64,000 bases of DNA. Source: Azospirillum melinis (GTDB taxonomy: Bacteria > Pseudomonadota > Alphaproteobacteria > Azospirillales > Azospirillaceae). Positions 34,567 to 43,174 of the stretch are shown piece after piece. How positions within the stretch are numbered: position 1 is the first letter of the stretch; the number at the start of each line of letters is the position of its first letter. Made by a program: the position numbers and the translations under genes. Below the pieces are notes generated by a model that did not search any database, was not told where the DNA came from, and was given only the letters and a program-made list of their open reading frames with translations. The stretch is taken from positions 62,001 to 126,000 of the forward strand of contig NZ_WHOS01000012.1 in NCBI RefSeq assembly GCF_013340935.1, in the 5' to 3' direction.

Positions 34567-35811
34567 TTAGCGGAACAGCGACAGGATGTTCTGCGGACCC
34601 TGGTTGGCGATGGACAGAGCCTGGATGGCGAGCTGCTGCTGGACTTGGAGGGCCTGCAGGCGGCTCGATTCCTCGTTCATGTCGGCATCGACCAGGGCGC
34701 CGATGCCCTTGTTCATCGAGTCGGTCAGCTTCGACACGAAGTCGTTCTGCACCGACACGCGGTTCTCGATGGACCCGATGACCGACGCCTTGCCGATGGC
34801 GCTGTCGAGCAGCTTGTTGATGACCTCCAGCGACTTCTTCGAGTTGTTGACCACGTCGATCTGGGTCAGATCGGCGAGGCCGCCGAAGGCGTCGCTCTCC
34901 TTCGAGCCGACCCACAGGCCGGACACCTGGGCGGTGAAGTTGCCGTCGGTGTTCACGTCCTGGTCGGTGAAGGTCAGGGTGTCGCCGGTGAAGGCGACCT
35001 GGAAGTCGGCACCGGCGGCGGTCAGGGCGGTGTTGACCGCCGTGGCGATGTTGCCCTGGGTGGTCGCCAGATCGGTGGTGTATTTCTGCGCCGACAGGTC
35101 GACCGAGACGTCGGCCTTGGTGCCGTCCTCCTTGGTCACGGTCAGCGTCAGGCTGCCGAGGCCCAGGCTCTGGCCATCGATGAAGGTGTCGCCGGGGGCG
35201 CCGAACTTGATGTCGACCTTGGCCTTGGTGGCATTGGTCGAATCGACCTGCTGCTCGATGGTGGCCTTGCCAACGATGGATTCCACGCGCATGTCCTGGC
35301 GCTGGAAATCGATGTAGCTCGGATCGACGGTGCCGTCGGCGCGGCTCAGCGAGGCGAGGATGGCGACGTTCTTGTCCTTGGCCGTGCCGTCGTTCGAATA
35401 GGTGACGCGCAGCAGGTTGTCGCCGTTGAAGGAGGCGTCGGCGGCGGCACCCTTGATCAGCTTCACCAGCTGGTCGACGTCGTTCTGGATCAGCGACTTG
35501 TCGACGCCGTTGGTCTGGCCGGCGATGACACGGGCCTTCAGCGTCTGAAGGTTTTCGACGATGTTCTTGGACGCCACCGACGCGGTGTTGGTGGTGCCGG
35601 ACCCCAGCTCCAGCGATTCCTTCACCGCCTTGAAGCCGGCGACGTCGGCCTTCATGGTCGTGGCGATCGACCAGTAGGCGGCATTGTCCTTGGCGTTGTT
35701 GACCTTCAGGCCGGTGGAGATGCGGTCCTGCGTGGTCTCCAGATCCCCGGTCACGCGACGCAGGGTCTGCAGCGCGGTCATGGCGGAGGTGTTCGTCATA
35801 ATCGAGGCCAT
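34567..35811 (-). CDS. Flagellin
   Basis: A 414-residue flagellin. The N-terminal D0/D1 region (NTSAMTALQTLRRVTGDLETTQDRISTGLKVNNAKDNAAYWSIA) and the C-terminal LQALQVQQQLAIQALSIANQGPQNILSLFR are conserved for export and polymerisation. The central 180 residues (about 150-330) form a variable surface domain. ATG 35811 has GGAGAT eight bases upstream. The length, near 400 residues, fits alphaproteobacterial or Azospirillum lateral-type flagellins; polar versus lateral use cannot be decided here. Confidence 0.93.
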   Translation of the reverse strand: MASIMTNTSAMTALQTLRRVTGDLETTQDRISTGLKVNNAKDNAAYWSIATTMKADVAGFKAVKESLELGSGTTNTASVASKNIVENLQTLKARVIAGQTNGVDKSLIQNDVDQLVKLIKGAAADASFNGDNLLRVTYSNDGTAKDKNVAILASLSRADGTVDPSYIDFQRQDMRVESIVGKATIEQQVDSTNATKAKVDIKFGAPGDTFIDGQSLGLGSLTLTVTKEDGTKADVSVDLSAQKYTTDLATTQGNIATAVNTALTAAGADFQVAFTGDTLTFTDQDVNTDGNFTAQVSGLWVGSKESDAFGGLADLTQIDVVNNSKKSLEVINKLLDSAIGKASVIGSIENRVSVQNDFVSKLTDSMNKGIGALVDADMNEESSRLQALQVQQQLAIQALSIANQGPQNILSLFR

Positions 35812-35922
35812 GGGTATCTCCATTCGCGAGATGCATGGCGCCTTTCTGACGCCGGGGCCAATCGCGCCGGCCTTCCCGATCTGGTGTGCGGGGGCGCGAG
35901 CGGCGAATTCGAGGATGACCGG

Positions 35923-35948
35923 GCCGGTTTAAGCCGGGGTAAAAAATC
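35923..35948 (-). promoter_or_regulatory. Putative flagellar control motif upstream of flagellin
   Basis: On the plus strand the core reads GGTTTAAGCCGGGGTAAAAA, about 115 bp before the flagellin start. It contains TTAA-N7-TAAA, close to the CtrA consensus, and aligns with the element between flgB and fliI (TTAAACCGGC then GG-TCATC downstream on the minus strand). Confidence 0.45.
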
Positions 35949-36010
35949 GGAAGCGTTCGGGACGGACGGTGTTTTCGGGGTCGGGCGGGCAGAGGATTTG
36001 AAGCGGAGGA

Positions 36011-36835
36011 TCAGCGCCCGACGGCGCGGGCCGCGGCGCGGACGGCGTTGCTGGGGACCACCGGCGGGATGAAGGGCACGCGGGTTCCGGACAGCGCGCC
36101 GGCGTTCGACCAGCGGTCCAGCATCAGTTGGCCACGGTCGGGAGCGACATGGTCGGGCGGCGCCTCGAACTTGTAGCCGCGGCCATAGACCGTCTCGATG
36201 TAGCGGCCGCCGCCGGTCGCCGTGTCGATCTTCTTGCGCAGCTTGCAGATATAGACGTCGATCACCTTGTCGAGCGGGTCGGAGCCGGACAGGCCGTAGA
36301 CCTCCTCGTAGATGTGCTCCTTCGACACCACGCGGCGGTGGTTGAGGGCGAGCACCGACAGGATGGCGTGTTCCCGCTGGCTGAGGCGCAGGCGTTCGCC
36401 GTCCACCTCCGGATCGCGGCCGTCGAGGAAGACGGTCAGGCGGCCCACCGTCACCGCGTTGCTGGTCAGCCCGTAGGAGCGGCGGCGGATCGCCTCCAGC
36501 CGGGCGCGGATTTCGGTGCTGACGACCGGCTTCACCAGCACGTCGTCGGCCCCGGCCCGCAGGATGCCGGCGGTGGTGTTGGCGCAGCGGCGCTCGATCA
36601 GGCAGATGATCGCGGCGGTGACGTTGCGGGCGCGCAGCATGGCGACGCAGGCTTCGGTGTCGCCGACATCGCCGATGATGATCGCGTCATGCGCGATGTC
36701 GACGGAGCCATGCCCGCCCACCAGATCGCGCAGTCCATTCAGGTCCAGGCGGTCATGGTTAACCTTGCACAGGGCGAGTTGCTTGCCGATGGCGTCGGCG
36801 ATCAGATCGGCTGGCTCAATCAACAAAGCCTGCAT
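36011..36835 (-). CDS. ftcR: FtcR/CtrA-like flagellar response regulator
   Basis: A 274-residue OmpR-class regulator. The receiver half is degenerate: the usual acidic cluster is replaced (MQALLIEPADL at the start), so it may work without phosphorylation. The DNA-binding half (LSQREHAILSVLALNHRRVVSKEHIYEEVYG then KVIDVYICKLRKKID and GRYIETVYGRGYKF) is close to CtrA and to rhizobial FtcR. GGAG lies six bases before ATG 36835. Its position just upstream of flagellin suggests it drives flagellar promoters here. The name is by analogy. Confidence 0.75.
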   Translation of the reverse strand: MQALLIEPADLIADAIGKQLALCKVNHDRLDLNGLRDLVGGHGSVDIAHDAIIIGDVGDTEACVAMLRARNVTAAIICLIERRCANTTAGILRAGADDVLVKPVVSTEIRARLEAIRRRSYGLTSNAVTVGRLTVFLDGRDPEVDGERLRLSQREHAILSVLALNHRRVVSKEHIYEEVYGLSGSDPLDKVIDVYICKLRKKIDTATGGGRYIETVYGRGYKFEAPPDHVAPDRGQLMLDRWSNAGALSGTRVPFIPPVVPSNAVRAAARAVGR

Positions 36836-37223
36836 TGGATTCTCCATTGTCGAGCAAGCGCAGATAAAGCATTGTTTTTTACGCAATTGCGCTGATGTCA
36901 CATGCTTATCACAGCCCCAAAAGAACCTATCCAAAGGCAACATGTCAACAGATTGGGTTACCCGGATAGACATAGGCGCGACCCCGGTTTTACGTGGTTT
37001 TAATGGTTCCGTTCGACTAAAGACTGGATAAATTTTTATTCATGTGGCGTTTTACTTGGAAGCTCTATGCGATTTTCGAGTGATCGCTGCAAACAACCAT
37101 TAATTCGCCCGCCACCTATGGTTAACGCTGGTGATGAAACGGAAAACCAACGCTTACAAACATGAACGCTGGTTTAACCCTGATGTCATAGGGTCCCCGG
37201 GCATCCGCGTTTGAGGAGGTTCC
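36836..37223. other. AT-rich divergent control region between ftcR and a lipoprotein gene
   Basis: 388 bp clearly richer in A and T than the rest of the window. It holds the CtrA half-site TTAACCAT (minus strand, 37118-37125), the inverted pair AACCAT/ATGGTT around it, and several TTAA runs. Another TTAACCAT lies inside the ftcR coding sequence (36755-36762). No gene was recognised. Confidence 0.5.
37118..37125 (-). promoter_or_regulatory. CtrA-type half-site TTAACCAT
   Basis: An exact 8-base CtrA half-site, with AACCAT upstream in inverted orientation, about 100 bp before the lipoprotein start. It is a candidate site for CtrA or the FtcR-like protein. Confidence 0.35.
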
Positions 37224-37667
37224 ATGTCCGGAACGACGTTGTCCGTCCTTGGGGCGGCCGCAGCCGCTGCTTGCCTGCTTGTCCTGGGAGGCTGTGCGCA
37301 AGTGTCGCAGGCCCCCGACAGCGATTACCGCCAAGCCCTTGAAAAAGCGCTGACCGCCGGCCGATGCGACGGCGATGCCGTGCGCGAGATGTGGTCGGCC
37401 TATGGGCGCTGGTACGGAGTCGCGTCCTCCATCGCCGGCCATCCGAAGACCGACGAGGCCGCAGCCCTGCTGCGCCAGGGCGACCAGTTCCGCATCCTGA
37501 ACTGCCCGGAGGTGGCGCGCGCATCCTACCAGACGCTGATGCGCCGTTTTCCGGAGGACGGCTTCGCCCCGATGCGCGAGGCGGCGCGGGCGTCGCTGCG
37601 GTCGCTGCCGGCCCCTCCCCCGGTTGCGGGCGGGCCGATCCCGGTCAGGCCACCGGCGGAGATCTGA
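37224..37667 (+). CDS. Small lipoprotein, unknown function
   Basis: A 147-residue protein. The signal peptide ends in a lipobox LGGC (C24), so it is anchored in a membrane. The mature part is helical, with two more cysteines (C49, C95) that could pair; the tail is proline rich. GAGGAGG five bases before ATG 37224 is a very strong ribosome site. No family is recognised. It diverges from ftcR and ends at the shared hairpin terminator. Confidence 0.65.
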   Translation: MSGTTLSVLGAAAAAACLLVLGGCAQVSQAPDSDYRQALEKALTAGRCDGDAVREMWSAYGRWYGVASSIAGHPKTDEAAALLRQGDQFRILNCPEVARASYQTLMRRFPEDGFAPMREAARASLRSLPAPPPVAGGPIPVRPPAEI

Positions 37668-37711
37668 GAGCGGAGCAGACGGGCAGCCGCAGCAAGCGGC
37701 CCGGAAACGGC

Positions 37712-37745
37712 GAAGGCCGCCAACCCGTTCCGGTTGGCGGCCTTC
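37712..37745. terminator. Bidirectional hairpin between lipoprotein gene and tRNA operon
   Basis: Perfect 14-bp stem GAAGGCCGCCAACC / GGTTGGCGGCCTTC with a 6-base loop, five bases beyond the Val tRNA. It serves the convergent lipoprotein gene and tRNA operon. Confidence 0.85.
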
Positions 37746-37750
37746 ATAGA

Positions 37751-37825
37751 TGGTGGTCCCGACTGGGATTGAACCAGTGACCCCTACGATGTCAACGTAG
37801 TGCTCTCCCGCTGAGCTACGAGACC
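37751..37825 (-). tRNA. tRNA-Val (GAC)
   Basis: The cloverleaf reads on the minus strand: acceptor GGTCTCG / CGGGACC, anticodon stem CTACG, loop TTGACAT with anticodon GAC, T-loop TTCAATC, CCA encoded. It is last in the tRNA operon. Confidence 0.95.
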
Positions 37826-37854
37826 ACGGGAACCCAAAACTGTCGCTCCAGTCA

Positions 37855-37929
37855 TGGAGCGGGCGAAGGGATTCGAACCCTCGACCCCAACCTTGGCAAG
37901 GTTGTGCTCTACCCCTGAGCTACGCCCGC
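37855..37929 (-). tRNA. tRNA-Gly (GCC)
   Basis: Acceptor GCGGGCG / CGCCCGC, anticodon loop TTGCCAA with anticodon GCC, T-loop TTCGAAT, CCA encoded. Confidence 0.96.
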
Positions 37930-37933
37930 AAAG

Positions 37934-38010
<77 letters not shown>

Positions 38011-38083
38011 GCTGAGGAGCGGCGCCTTATACAAGGCTTCACCCCGACAGACAAGACCTAAACCTACTCAAACTCTTCAGAAG

Positions 38084-38159
<76 letters not shown>

Positions 38160-38181
38160 ACTATACTTCTGCACCTCTACA

Positions 38182-38200
38182 CCAACACTTGGAGTGTTGG
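38182..38200 (-). other. Hairpin at the 3' end of tRNA-Leu
   Basis: Perfect 8-bp stem CCAACACT / AGTGTTGG with a 3-base loop. Its first strand on the transcript includes the encoded CCA of tRNA-Leu. It is likely a processing signal for the tRNA precursor. Confidence 0.5.
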
Positions 38201-38284
38201 TGCGCTTGGAGGGACTCGAACCCCCACGGCCTTTCAGCCACTAGGACCTGAACCTAGCGCGTCTACCAATTCCGCCACAAGCGC
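38198..38284 (-). tRNA. tRNA-Leu (CAG)
   Basis: 87 bases with the long variable arm of class II tRNAs. Acceptor GCGCTTG / CAAGCGC, anticodon loop TTCAGGT with anticodon CAG, CCA encoded. It is first in the tRNA operon. Confidence 0.96.
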
Positions 38285-38358
38285 TTTCCCCGCACCGCGT
38301 TGGGCGCCGCGGGGAGCGCTTATGTAGCGGGATGGATCGCGGCCCGCAAGCAGAGAAT

Positions 38359-40041
38359 TCACTCCCCGCGCATTTTTTTATGCCGCCCGTTCCGGCGGGC
38401 AAGAAGAGCCAGTCCGACCCCCACCGCCGCCGCCGCGGCCACCCCGGCGCCGATGCGCCATGCCGTCCGGTTCACGTCGCCGAACACCGTCGCCCCGCGC
38501 AGGATGGTGGTCGCCATCGGCTCTGGACGGTCGGGGTCGAGCAGGCGCTCTTCCACCAGCTTTCGTTCCGTCTCGGTCAGCGGCTGCGGCTCCAGCGGGC
38601 GGAGCGAACGCCCGGCCGGGCGGATCAGCCGGTCGATCGTGGCGGTCAGCGATCCGGCCGCCTCCTCGGTGCGCTCCACCTCCTCGACGGAGACGCCGAG
38701 ATGCTCCGCCATCAGGCGGGTGCGGACCGAGCGGATGGAGCGGCAGACCTCCGGCCGTTCCCCCGGTGCGCACTCGATGGCGAGGTCGCATTCGGTGTCC
38801 AGCCCCTGGGACCGGTTGTTGATGTTGGACGACCCCACCCGCAGCAGCCGGTCGTCGACCACCAGGACCTTGGCGTGGACATAGATGCCCTCGCCGCCCT
38901 CGGTCACCGGCGCCAGGATGCGGAAGCGGGGGTTGGCGACGGCCTCGTGCAGGCGCTGGAGCAGCAGCGAGCGGGCGCTGCCCATCGACTCCTCTTCGAT
39001 CCAGGCCGGCGTGCGTTCGGGATTGATCACCACCACCTCAGGCCCGTCCGGTTCCGACAGCCGGTCGATGATGGCGCCGACGATCTTCTGCGAGGCGAAA
39101 TACTGGCTTTCCAGATAGATGAAATCCCGCGCTGCGGCGATGGCGGCCAGATACAGCGCCTCGATCTCGCGCACGCCGCGCTTGCCGGTCTTCTGCGTCC
39201 CCTCATGATCCGCCATGGGATCGGTGCGGGCGATGGCGACCGGGAGATCGCGGAAGTCGGGCTCCAGATCGTCGGGCCAGAAGGCCGGGACCGGCGGCGG
39301 CGGGGTCAGCATCTCGCCGGTCGCCCGGTGCCAGCGCTCCCGCGCCAGCTCCCCCAGCGCCCGCGCCGCGGCACCGTCGACGGCGGTGGTCACGTCATGG
39401 AAGGGGCCGTAGGCCTCGCCGTTCGGCCGCACCCGCCGGGGATCGCCGTCGCGGTGGTCGGTCGTGTCCCAGCGGTCGGTGGTCATGTCGATGCCGCCGC
39501 AGAAGGCCAGCGCATCGTCGATGATGGCGATCTTCTGGTGGTGGCAGGCGCCGGGCGGATGGGCGGAATCCAGGCGGAAGCGCAGGCGCCGGCTGCTGAT
39601 CCAGTCGAGCAGCACCAGCGGCGTCCCGCCGCGGAACGGCATCTTCAGGATCGCCAGATCCCATTTCAGCACATTGATCGTCAGTTCCGGCCGCACCCGG
39701 ACGATCCAGGACAGGAAATCACCCAGCTCGTTCGGCACGCCCGGCATCGGATCGTCGGGTTCCAGCTTGATCCGGGTGTCGAAATCCCAGCCGATCAGCA
39801 TCACCGTGTGGCGGGCATTCAGGATGGCCGCCTTGATCCGGGCGAAATAGGCGGCGGCGTCGATGATCACCGCCACGCGGTCCGCCGTCTCCATCCGCCA
39901 GCAGGTCCGGCCGGGCACCAGGATCGGATCGGCGCAGGGCTGGCCCAACTGACTGGCGGAACCCTGAAAATTGGGAGTTGGGCGGGCGGCGTCAGGCATC
40001 GCGGCCATATCGACCATTCCTTCCGGCGTCGTGGGCATCAT
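38359..40041 (-). CDS. Phospholipase D-like protein with two HKD motifs and C-terminal membrane anchor
   Basis: A 560-residue protein. HKD motif 1 is HHQKIAIIDD (H168, K170, D175) and motif 2 is VHAKVLVVDD (H389, K391, D396), each followed by the usual GG/GSSN residues. Together they form the PLD active site that hydrolyses or transfers phosphodiesters. A hydrophobic segment near 530-548 with a basic tail suggests anchoring by the C-terminus. It could be a phospholipase D or a cardiolipin-synthase relative; the spacing favours the PLD group. It is separated from galM by 75 bp. Confidence 0.85.
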   Translation of the reverse strand: MMPTTPEGMVDMAAMPDAARPTPNFQGSASQLGQPCADPILVPGRTCWRMETADRVAVIIDAAAYFARIKAAILNARHTVMLIGWDFDTRIKLEPDDPMPGVPNELGDFLSWIVRVRPELTINVLKWDLAILKMPFRGGTPLVLLDWISSRRLRFRLDSAHPPGACHHQKIAIIDDALAFCGGIDMTTDRWDTTDHRDGDPRRVRPNGEAYGPFHDVTTAVDGAAARALGELARERWHRATGEMLTPPPPVPAFWPDDLEPDFRDLPVAIARTDPMADHEGTQKTGKRGVREIEALYLAAIAAARDFIYLESQYFASQKIVGAIIDRLSEPDGPEVVVINPERTPAWIEEESMGSARSLLLQRLHEAVANPRFRILAPVTEGGEGIYVHAKVLVVDDRLLRVGSSNINNRSQGLDTECDLAIECAPGERPEVCRSIRSVRTRLMAEHLGVSVEEVERTEEAAGSLTATIDRLIRPAGRSLRPLEPQPLTETERKLVEERLLDPDRPEPMATTILRGATVFGDVNRTAWRIGAGVAAAAAVGVGLALLARRNGRHKKMRGE

Positions 40042-40116
40042 CGCAAGGGCGACAGCGGAGCCGCTGCCGCGCCTTGGATGAACCCGCGAAGCCTCAGGAC
40101 GGTTCCCGCGCCGCGC

Positions 40117-41151
40117 TCAGCCCGGCCGGAATCGCAGCTGCATGCGATGGCGGTAGGTCTCGCCGGGATCGAGCCGGGCCGAAGGGAAATGGCCGATGTT
40201 CGGGCTGCCGGGGAAGCGCTGGCTTTCCAGCGCCAGCCCGGCGAAGCGGCAGTAGGGCTGCCCGCCCTTGCCGACGATCTTCTCGCTGAGATAGCCGCCG
40301 GTGTAGACCTGCAGGCCCGGCTGGTCGGTCGCCAGCTCCATCCGCCGGCCGCTGGCCGGATGCTCCAGCAGCGCCACCGGCCGCAATTCCCCTGCCGGCC
40401 CCTCCAGGCACCAGTTGTGGTCGAAGCCGAAGCCGCCGACCGCCTCCAGCGCCTCATCCAACCTCACCCCGCCGCGCAGGTCGAAGGGGGTGCCGTCCAC
40501 AGGCCGCACCTCCCCCGTCGGGATCAGGTCGGCGCCGACCGGCGTGGTGAAGCCGCCCTGCACCGTCAGCCGGTGGTCGCGCAGGTCGCCGGAGCCATGC
40601 CCACCGAGGTTCCAGTAGCTGTGGTGGACGATGTTGACGATGGTCGGCCGGTCGGTCGTCGCCGTCATGGCGATGTCCAGCACCCCGTCGTCCGTCAGAC
40701 GGTAGCGCGTCGTCGCCGTCAGCGTGCCGGGATAGCCCTGGTCGCCATTGGGAGACTCAAGCGTGAAGGTGACGGCGTTCTCCGCCTCCTCCACCTGTGC
40801 GTCCCAGATCCGCCGGTCGAACCCGTCCGGCCCGCCATGCAGCTGGTTCGGCGGCTCGTTGACGGCCAGCGCATGGCGCACCCCGTCCAGTGTAAAGGCC
40901 GCCCCACCGATGCGGTTGCCGTAGCGGCCGCAGGTGGCGCCGAAATAGGCGTCGCTCGCCAGGTAATCGGCCACCCGGTCGAAGCCCAGCACCACGTCCG
41001 CCTTAGCCCCGTCATGGCCGGGAACCAGCATCCGCACCAGCCGGGCGCCATGGGCGACAATTGTTGCCTCCAACCCGCCGGCGGAGAGGGTGAAGCCCTC
41101 CACCGGACGGCCCTCAATGGTGTCGAACAGAAACCTCTCGATGGGCATCAT
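40117..41151 (-). CDS. galM: Aldose 1-epimerase (mutarotase)
   Basis: A 344-residue beta-sandwich enzyme that interconverts anomers of galactose, arabinose and similar sugars. Family residues include NRIGGAAFTLDG with PNQLHGG, the catalytic His in HHSYWNLGG, and the late LQVYTGGYL stretch. ATG 41151 overlaps the yjfF stop (ATGA). Its place at the end of a furanose-type importer operon makes sense: it would supply the anomer or ring form needed by the arabinose/galactose dehydrogenase. Confidence 0.92.
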   Translation of the reverse strand: MMPIERFLFDTIEGRPVEGFTLSAGGLEATIVAHGARLVRMLVPGHDGAKADVVLGFDRVADYLASDAYFGATCGRYGNRIGGAAFTLDGVRHALAVNEPPNQLHGGPDGFDRRIWDAQVEEAENAVTFTLESPNGDQGYPGTLTATTRYRLTDDGVLDIAMTATTDRPTIVNIVHHSYWNLGGHGSGDLRDHRLTVQGGFTTPVGADLIPTGEVRPVDGTPFDLRGGVRLDEALEAVGGFGFDHNWCLEGPAGELRPVALLEHPASGRRMELATDQPGLQVYTGGYLSEKIVGKGGQPYCRFAGLALESQRFPGSPNIGHFPSARLDPGETYRHRMQLRFRPG

Positions 41152-42134
41152 GCCTCCGCCGGTTCGCCGCCGCGGCCGGCCCAGACCACCAGCAGGCCCT
41201 TCTGCAACAGGATGAAGACGAACAGCAGCACGCCGATGGCGATCTTGGTCCACCAGCTGCTGAGCGTGCCGTCGAAGGTGATGTAGGTCTGGATCAGCCC
41301 CTGGATCAGCACGCCGACGAAGGTGCCGACGACATAGCCGTAGCCGCCGGTCAGCTGCGTGCCGCCGATCACCACCGCGGTGATGGTGTCCAACTCCACC
41401 CCGGTCGCCGCCAGCGAATAGCCGGCCCCGGTGTAGAGCGAGAAGACGATCCCCGCCAGCCCGGCCAGCAGCCCGGACAGCCCATAGACCGCCACCGTCG
41501 TCCGCCCGACCGGCACGCCCATCAGCTCCGCCGACTGGCGGTTGCCGCCCAGCGCATAGAGGTTGGCGCCGAAGCGCGTCCAGTGCGCCAGCACCACCGC
41601 CGCGACCACCACCCCCAGCATCAGCAGCGCCGGCAGGCTCAGCTTCAGCCCGAAATCGAAGCGCAGCGCCATGTCGTTCAGCTCGCCATAGAGCGGGTGG
41701 TTGATCGGCACGGAGTCGGTGGTCAGGACGAAGCCCAGGCCGCGGGCGATGAACATGCCGGCCAGCGTGACGATGAAGGGCGGCATCTGGAAGACATGGA
41801 TCACCCCGCCCATCGCCGCGCCGAAGCCGCCGGCGGCGATCAGCGCCACGGCGAAGGCCGGAACCGGGTGCCAGCCGCCATGCTCGATCAGCACGGCCAG
41901 CAGCACGGTGGTGAAGCCGATCACCGCGCCCACCGACAGGTCGATGCCGCCGGACAGGATGACGAAGGTCATGCCGACCGCGGTGATGCCGAGAAAGGCG
42001 TTGTCGGTCAAAAGGTTGGCCACCACCCGCCAGGAGGCGAAGTTGGGAAACTGCGTAGCACAGATCAGGAATCCCACCACCAGCACGGCGGTGGTGACGA
42101 TCAGCGGCAGAAAGCGCTGGAGTGCACCGGTCAT
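41148..42134 (-). CDS. yjfF: Sugar ABC transporter permease, YjfF type
   Basis: A 328-residue permease with about ten helices. GMTFVILSGGIDLSVGAVIGFT and the cytoplasmic NLYALGGNRQSAELMGV loop are typical of CUT2 sugar permeases. In E. coli YtfQRT-YjfF imports galactofuranose and arabinofuranose. ATG 42134 overlaps the ytfT stop, giving tight coupling. Confidence 0.88.
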   Translation of the reverse strand: MTGALQRFLPLIVTTAVLVVGFLICATQFPNFASWRVVANLLTDNAFLGITAVGMTFVILSGGIDLSVGAVIGFTTVLLAVLIEHGGWHPVPAFAVALIAAGGFGAAMGGVIHVFQMPPFIVTLAGMFIARGLGFVLTTDSVPINHPLYGELNDMALRFDFGLKLSLPALLMLGVVVAAVVLAHWTRFGANLYALGGNRQSAELMGVPVGRTTVAVYGLSGLLAGLAGIVFSLYTGAGYSLAATGVELDTITAVVIGGTQLTGGYGYVVGTFVGVLIQGLIQTYITFDGTLSSWWTKIAIGVLLFVFILLQKGLLVVWAGRGGEPAEA

Positions 42135-43174
42135 GGTTTCGCCCCTCCGCTGGTCGGCGCCACCGGCGGCTTGACCGTCCCGATCGGCCGCGCGCCCTTC
42201 GGCCGCGGCAGGAACAGGGTCAGCGTCGGCGATTGCAGCAGCAGGACGACCAGCAGGACGCCCGCCTTGACGATCAGGTTGAATTCCGGCTTGAAGCCGC
42301 TCAGCAGGATGCCGGTGTTCATCGACTGGATGATCAACGCGCCCACCACCGACAGCACCAGCCCGAACCGCCCGCCGAGCAGCGAGGTGCCGCCGACCAC
42401 CACCGCGAGGATGGCGTCCAGCTCCAGCCACAGCCCGGCATTGTTGGCGTCGGCGCCGCGGATGTCGGCGGTGACGATCAGCCCGGCCACCGCCGCGCAC
42501 AGCCCGCACCAGACATAGACGGCGACCAGCACCACTGGCGTATTGACGCCGGCCCCGGCGCTGGACAGCCGGTTGATGCCGACCGCCTCGATCATCAGCC
42601 CCAGCGCCGTCGCCCGCACCAGCAGAGCCGTCACCGCCAGCACGACGATGGTCAGCACCACCGGCATCGGCACGGTCAGGAAGGACCCGCTGCCGATGAA
42701 GGCGAGCGCCGGGCTGGTGAAGGTGACGATCTGCCCCTCCGTCACCAGCTGGGCGATGCCGCGGCCGGCGACCATCAGGATCAGGGTGGCGATGATCGGC
42801 TGGATGCGCAGGACCGCCACCAGCAGCCCGTTCCACAGCCCGCACAGCAGCCCGGCGGCCAGCGACGCCGCCAGCACCGCCGGCAGGCTCCAGCCCGCCC
42901 CGGTCATGGTGGCGGCGATGGCGCCGGAGATCGCCATGACGGCACCGACCGACAGATCGACTCCGCGGGTGGCGATGACCATCGTCATGCCGATGGCGAG
43001 CAGCGCCACCGGGGCGCCGCGGTTCAGCACGTCGATCAGGCTGCCGAACAAGCGGCCGTCCTGCAGGCGGATCGCGAAGAAATCGGGAAACAGCAGCCAG
43101 TTGGCCAGCAGGACGGCGAACAGCGCGCCATATTGCGGCAGGTTGCGCGCCGGGCCGGGGGCGGACAGCGTCAT
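42131..43174 (-). CDS. ytfT: Sugar ABC transporter permease, YtfT type
   Basis: A 347-residue CUT2 permease. GMTMVIATRGVDLSVGAVMAISGAIAAT near helix 3 and AVVVGGTSLLGGRFGLVLSVVGALIIQSMNTGILLSG are characteristic. It pairs with YjfF as a heterodimer. ATG 43174 overlaps the ytfR stop. The C-terminus has a Pro/Lys-rich tail after the last helix. Confidence 0.88.
   Translation of the reverse strand: MTLSAPGPARNLPQYGALFAVLLANWLLFPDFFAIRLQDGRLFGSLIDVLNRGAPVALLAIGMTMVIATRGVDLSVGAVMAISGAIAATMTGAGWSLPAVLAASLAAGLLCGLWNGLLVAVLRIQPIIATLILMVAGRGIAQLVTEGQIVTFTSPALAFIGSGSFLTVPMPVVLTIVVLAVTALLVRATALGLMIEAVGINRLSSAGAGVNTPVVLVAVYVWCGLCAAVAGLIVTADIRGADANNAGLWLELDAILAVVVGGTSLLGGRFGLVLSVVGALIIQSMNTGILLSGFKPEFNLIVKAGVLLVVLLLQSPTLTLFLPRPKGARPIGTVKPPVAPTSGGAKP

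Noticed and set aside
19117..35811. Search for sigma-54 (TGGCAC-N5-TTGC) and FliA-type promoters before flagellar genes
   Set aside because: No convincing match was seen by eye in the gaps before flhA, flgB/fliI or flagellin; a matrix scan could still find weak ones.
37364..37780. Open frame running from the lipoprotein gene into the Val tRNA
   Set aside because: It is out of frame with a well-started lipoprotein gene and ends inside the tRNA and terminator.
38332..41286. 984-codon open frame antisense to the PLD-like and galM genes
   Set aside because: Low-complexity shadow of two genes with clear catalytic motifs on the minus strand.
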